Part shown: one piece after another, positions 6,390 through 6,866 of the stretch
Numbering within the stretch: the first letter of the stretch is position 1
Layout of the letters: every line of letters begins with the position of its first letter
Source of the DNA: Ruminococcaceae bacterium UBA1320
Lineage (GTDB): Bacteria > Bacillota > Clostridia > Oscillospirales > Ethanoligenentaceae
Assembly: GCA_002306975.1 (NCBI GenBank)
Contig: DBTI01000117.1
Location: 1-6,866 of the forward strand
Direction: 5' to 3'
DNA: 6,866 nt
Translations under genes and position numbers: made by a program
The notes under the pieces: model-generated
What the model was told of the DNA's origin: nothing
What the model saw: only the letters and a program-made list of their open reading frames with translations
Database searches by the model: none

Positions 6390-6866
6390 TGAACGGGATG
6401 TGGATCGCAGCCTGTATCGCAGGTGCTTTTGCGGCATCCAAACTCTGTATGGTTATATTTAACAGGGTACCGGCAGAATGGCTTTGTGACTATCGCGAGC
6501 AGCCCGAAGAAAAATTGTACGGGGTAAGATTGTCGCTGCGGCCGCATGGAATTATGATGGCGCTCATTCTGTCCTCATCGTTTCTCGGGATGTATGCTCA
6601 GTATGGTGTGAGCTTCTACTTTTGGGCAGGCAGCTTCGCTTGTGTTGTGCTTTTGCTGATTGCTGCTTCCGATCTAAAATACAGCATTATTCCCGATCAG
6701 TTTACACTGGCCTTATTTCTTACGTTGCTTACGATCAGCTGCTATGATCTATTAAGCGGACACCGGATATTCTTTTCCGGCTGGCTGTCTCCGGTTTTGG
6801 GGGCGGCCGCCGGGTATGCGCTGATGCTTGTGCTCGGGCTTGCCCGACGGTTGGTCTACAAAAAGG
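6386..6866 (+). CDS. Prepilin peptidase, A24 family (3' end beyond window)
   Basis: This is the first 160 codons of an inner-membrane aspartyl protease that would cleave, and may methylate, type IV prepilins. An N-terminal membrane segment (about 5-25) leads into FNRVPAEWLCDY (25-36), the counterpart of the conserved N-terminal loop of PilD-type enzymes. No CxxC zinc pairs follow it. Further membrane segments lie at about 56-71, 79-94, 106-118 and 132-150. The first catalytic aspartate is D96 in ASDLKYSIIPDQ (94-105), matching the family D...(I/L)PD signature. The second aspartate (GxGD) would be beyond the window edge and was not seen. The start is ATG 6386, in the 4-base ATGA overlap with the PilO-like gene. 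The in-frame ATG 6389 is better spaced from GGGAG (7 bases), so the first codon is uncertain by one. It is the third gene of the pilus operon. The family call is fairly secure; activity cannot be judged from this fragment. Confidence 0.5.
   Translation, partial: MMNGMWIAACIAGAFAASKLCMVIFNRVPAEWLCDYREQPEEKLYGVRLSLRPHGIMMALILSSSFLGMYAQYGVSFYFWAGSFACVVLLLIAASDLKYSIIPDQFTLALFLTLLTISCYDLLSGHRIFFSGWLSPVLGAAAGYALMLVLGLARRLVYKK

Noticed and set aside
6308..6547. Minus-strand frame across the PilO-like/prepilin peptidase junction
   Set aside because: It is antisense to two coupled genes. Its proline/valine-rich composition comes from the low-complexity tail of the PilO-like gene read backwards.

Overview
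The window looks like chromosomal DNA of a low-to-mid G+C Gram-positive, most likely Clostridia. The basis is sigma-A type promoters with extended -10 elements, strong Shine-Dalgarno sites, a TTG start, an EpsG-family protein, and a type IV pilus assembly cluster of the kind found in clostridia. No gene here fixes the genus. No rRNA, tRNA, CRISPR array or transposase was seen.

Layout. (1) 1-1108, minus strand: the 5' part (369 codons) of a gene for a secreted, beta-strand-rich repeat protein of unknown function. It starts at TTG behind a near-perfect ribosome binding site and runs off the left edge. (2) 1242-2633, minus strand: a complete polyprenyl-phosphate sugar phosphotransferase of the WcaJ/EpsE/CpsE type, which attaches the first sugar to the lipid carrier in exopolysaccharide synthesis. 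(3) 2634-2798: a divergent promoter region. (4) 2799-3998, plus strand: an EpsG/Wzy-like multipass membrane protein, probably the polysaccharide polymerase, closed by a strong intrinsic terminator at 4039-4070. (5) 4094-6866, plus strand: a new promoter drives a type IV pilus assembly operon. It encodes a PilM-PilN fusion protein, a PilO-like protein, and the 5' part of a prepilin peptidase that runs off the right edge. The three genes overlap by 4 bases (ATGA) at each junction, so they are probably translationally coupled.

How the genes fit together. Genes 2 and 3 are two steps of one surface-polysaccharide pathway (priming and polymerisation), read outward from one intergenic region. The pilus genes are a separate transcription unit. 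The PilM-N fusion and PilO would form the inner-membrane alignment platform, and the peptidase would process the pilins. Both plus-strand promoters share the architecture TTGnnn-N17-TATAAT with an extended -10 (TGATATAAT). In both cases this puts the first in-frame ATG upstream of the expected transcription start, so the start codons given here (2799 and 4171) are downstream of the longest open frames.

The most notable item is the PilM-PilN fusion. It has a degenerate nucleotide-binding site but keeps the PilN-type motif that normally docks into PilM.

[Format note: the original answer gave no confidence for any feature; the uniform 0.5 is a placeholder required by the schema, not an estimate.]
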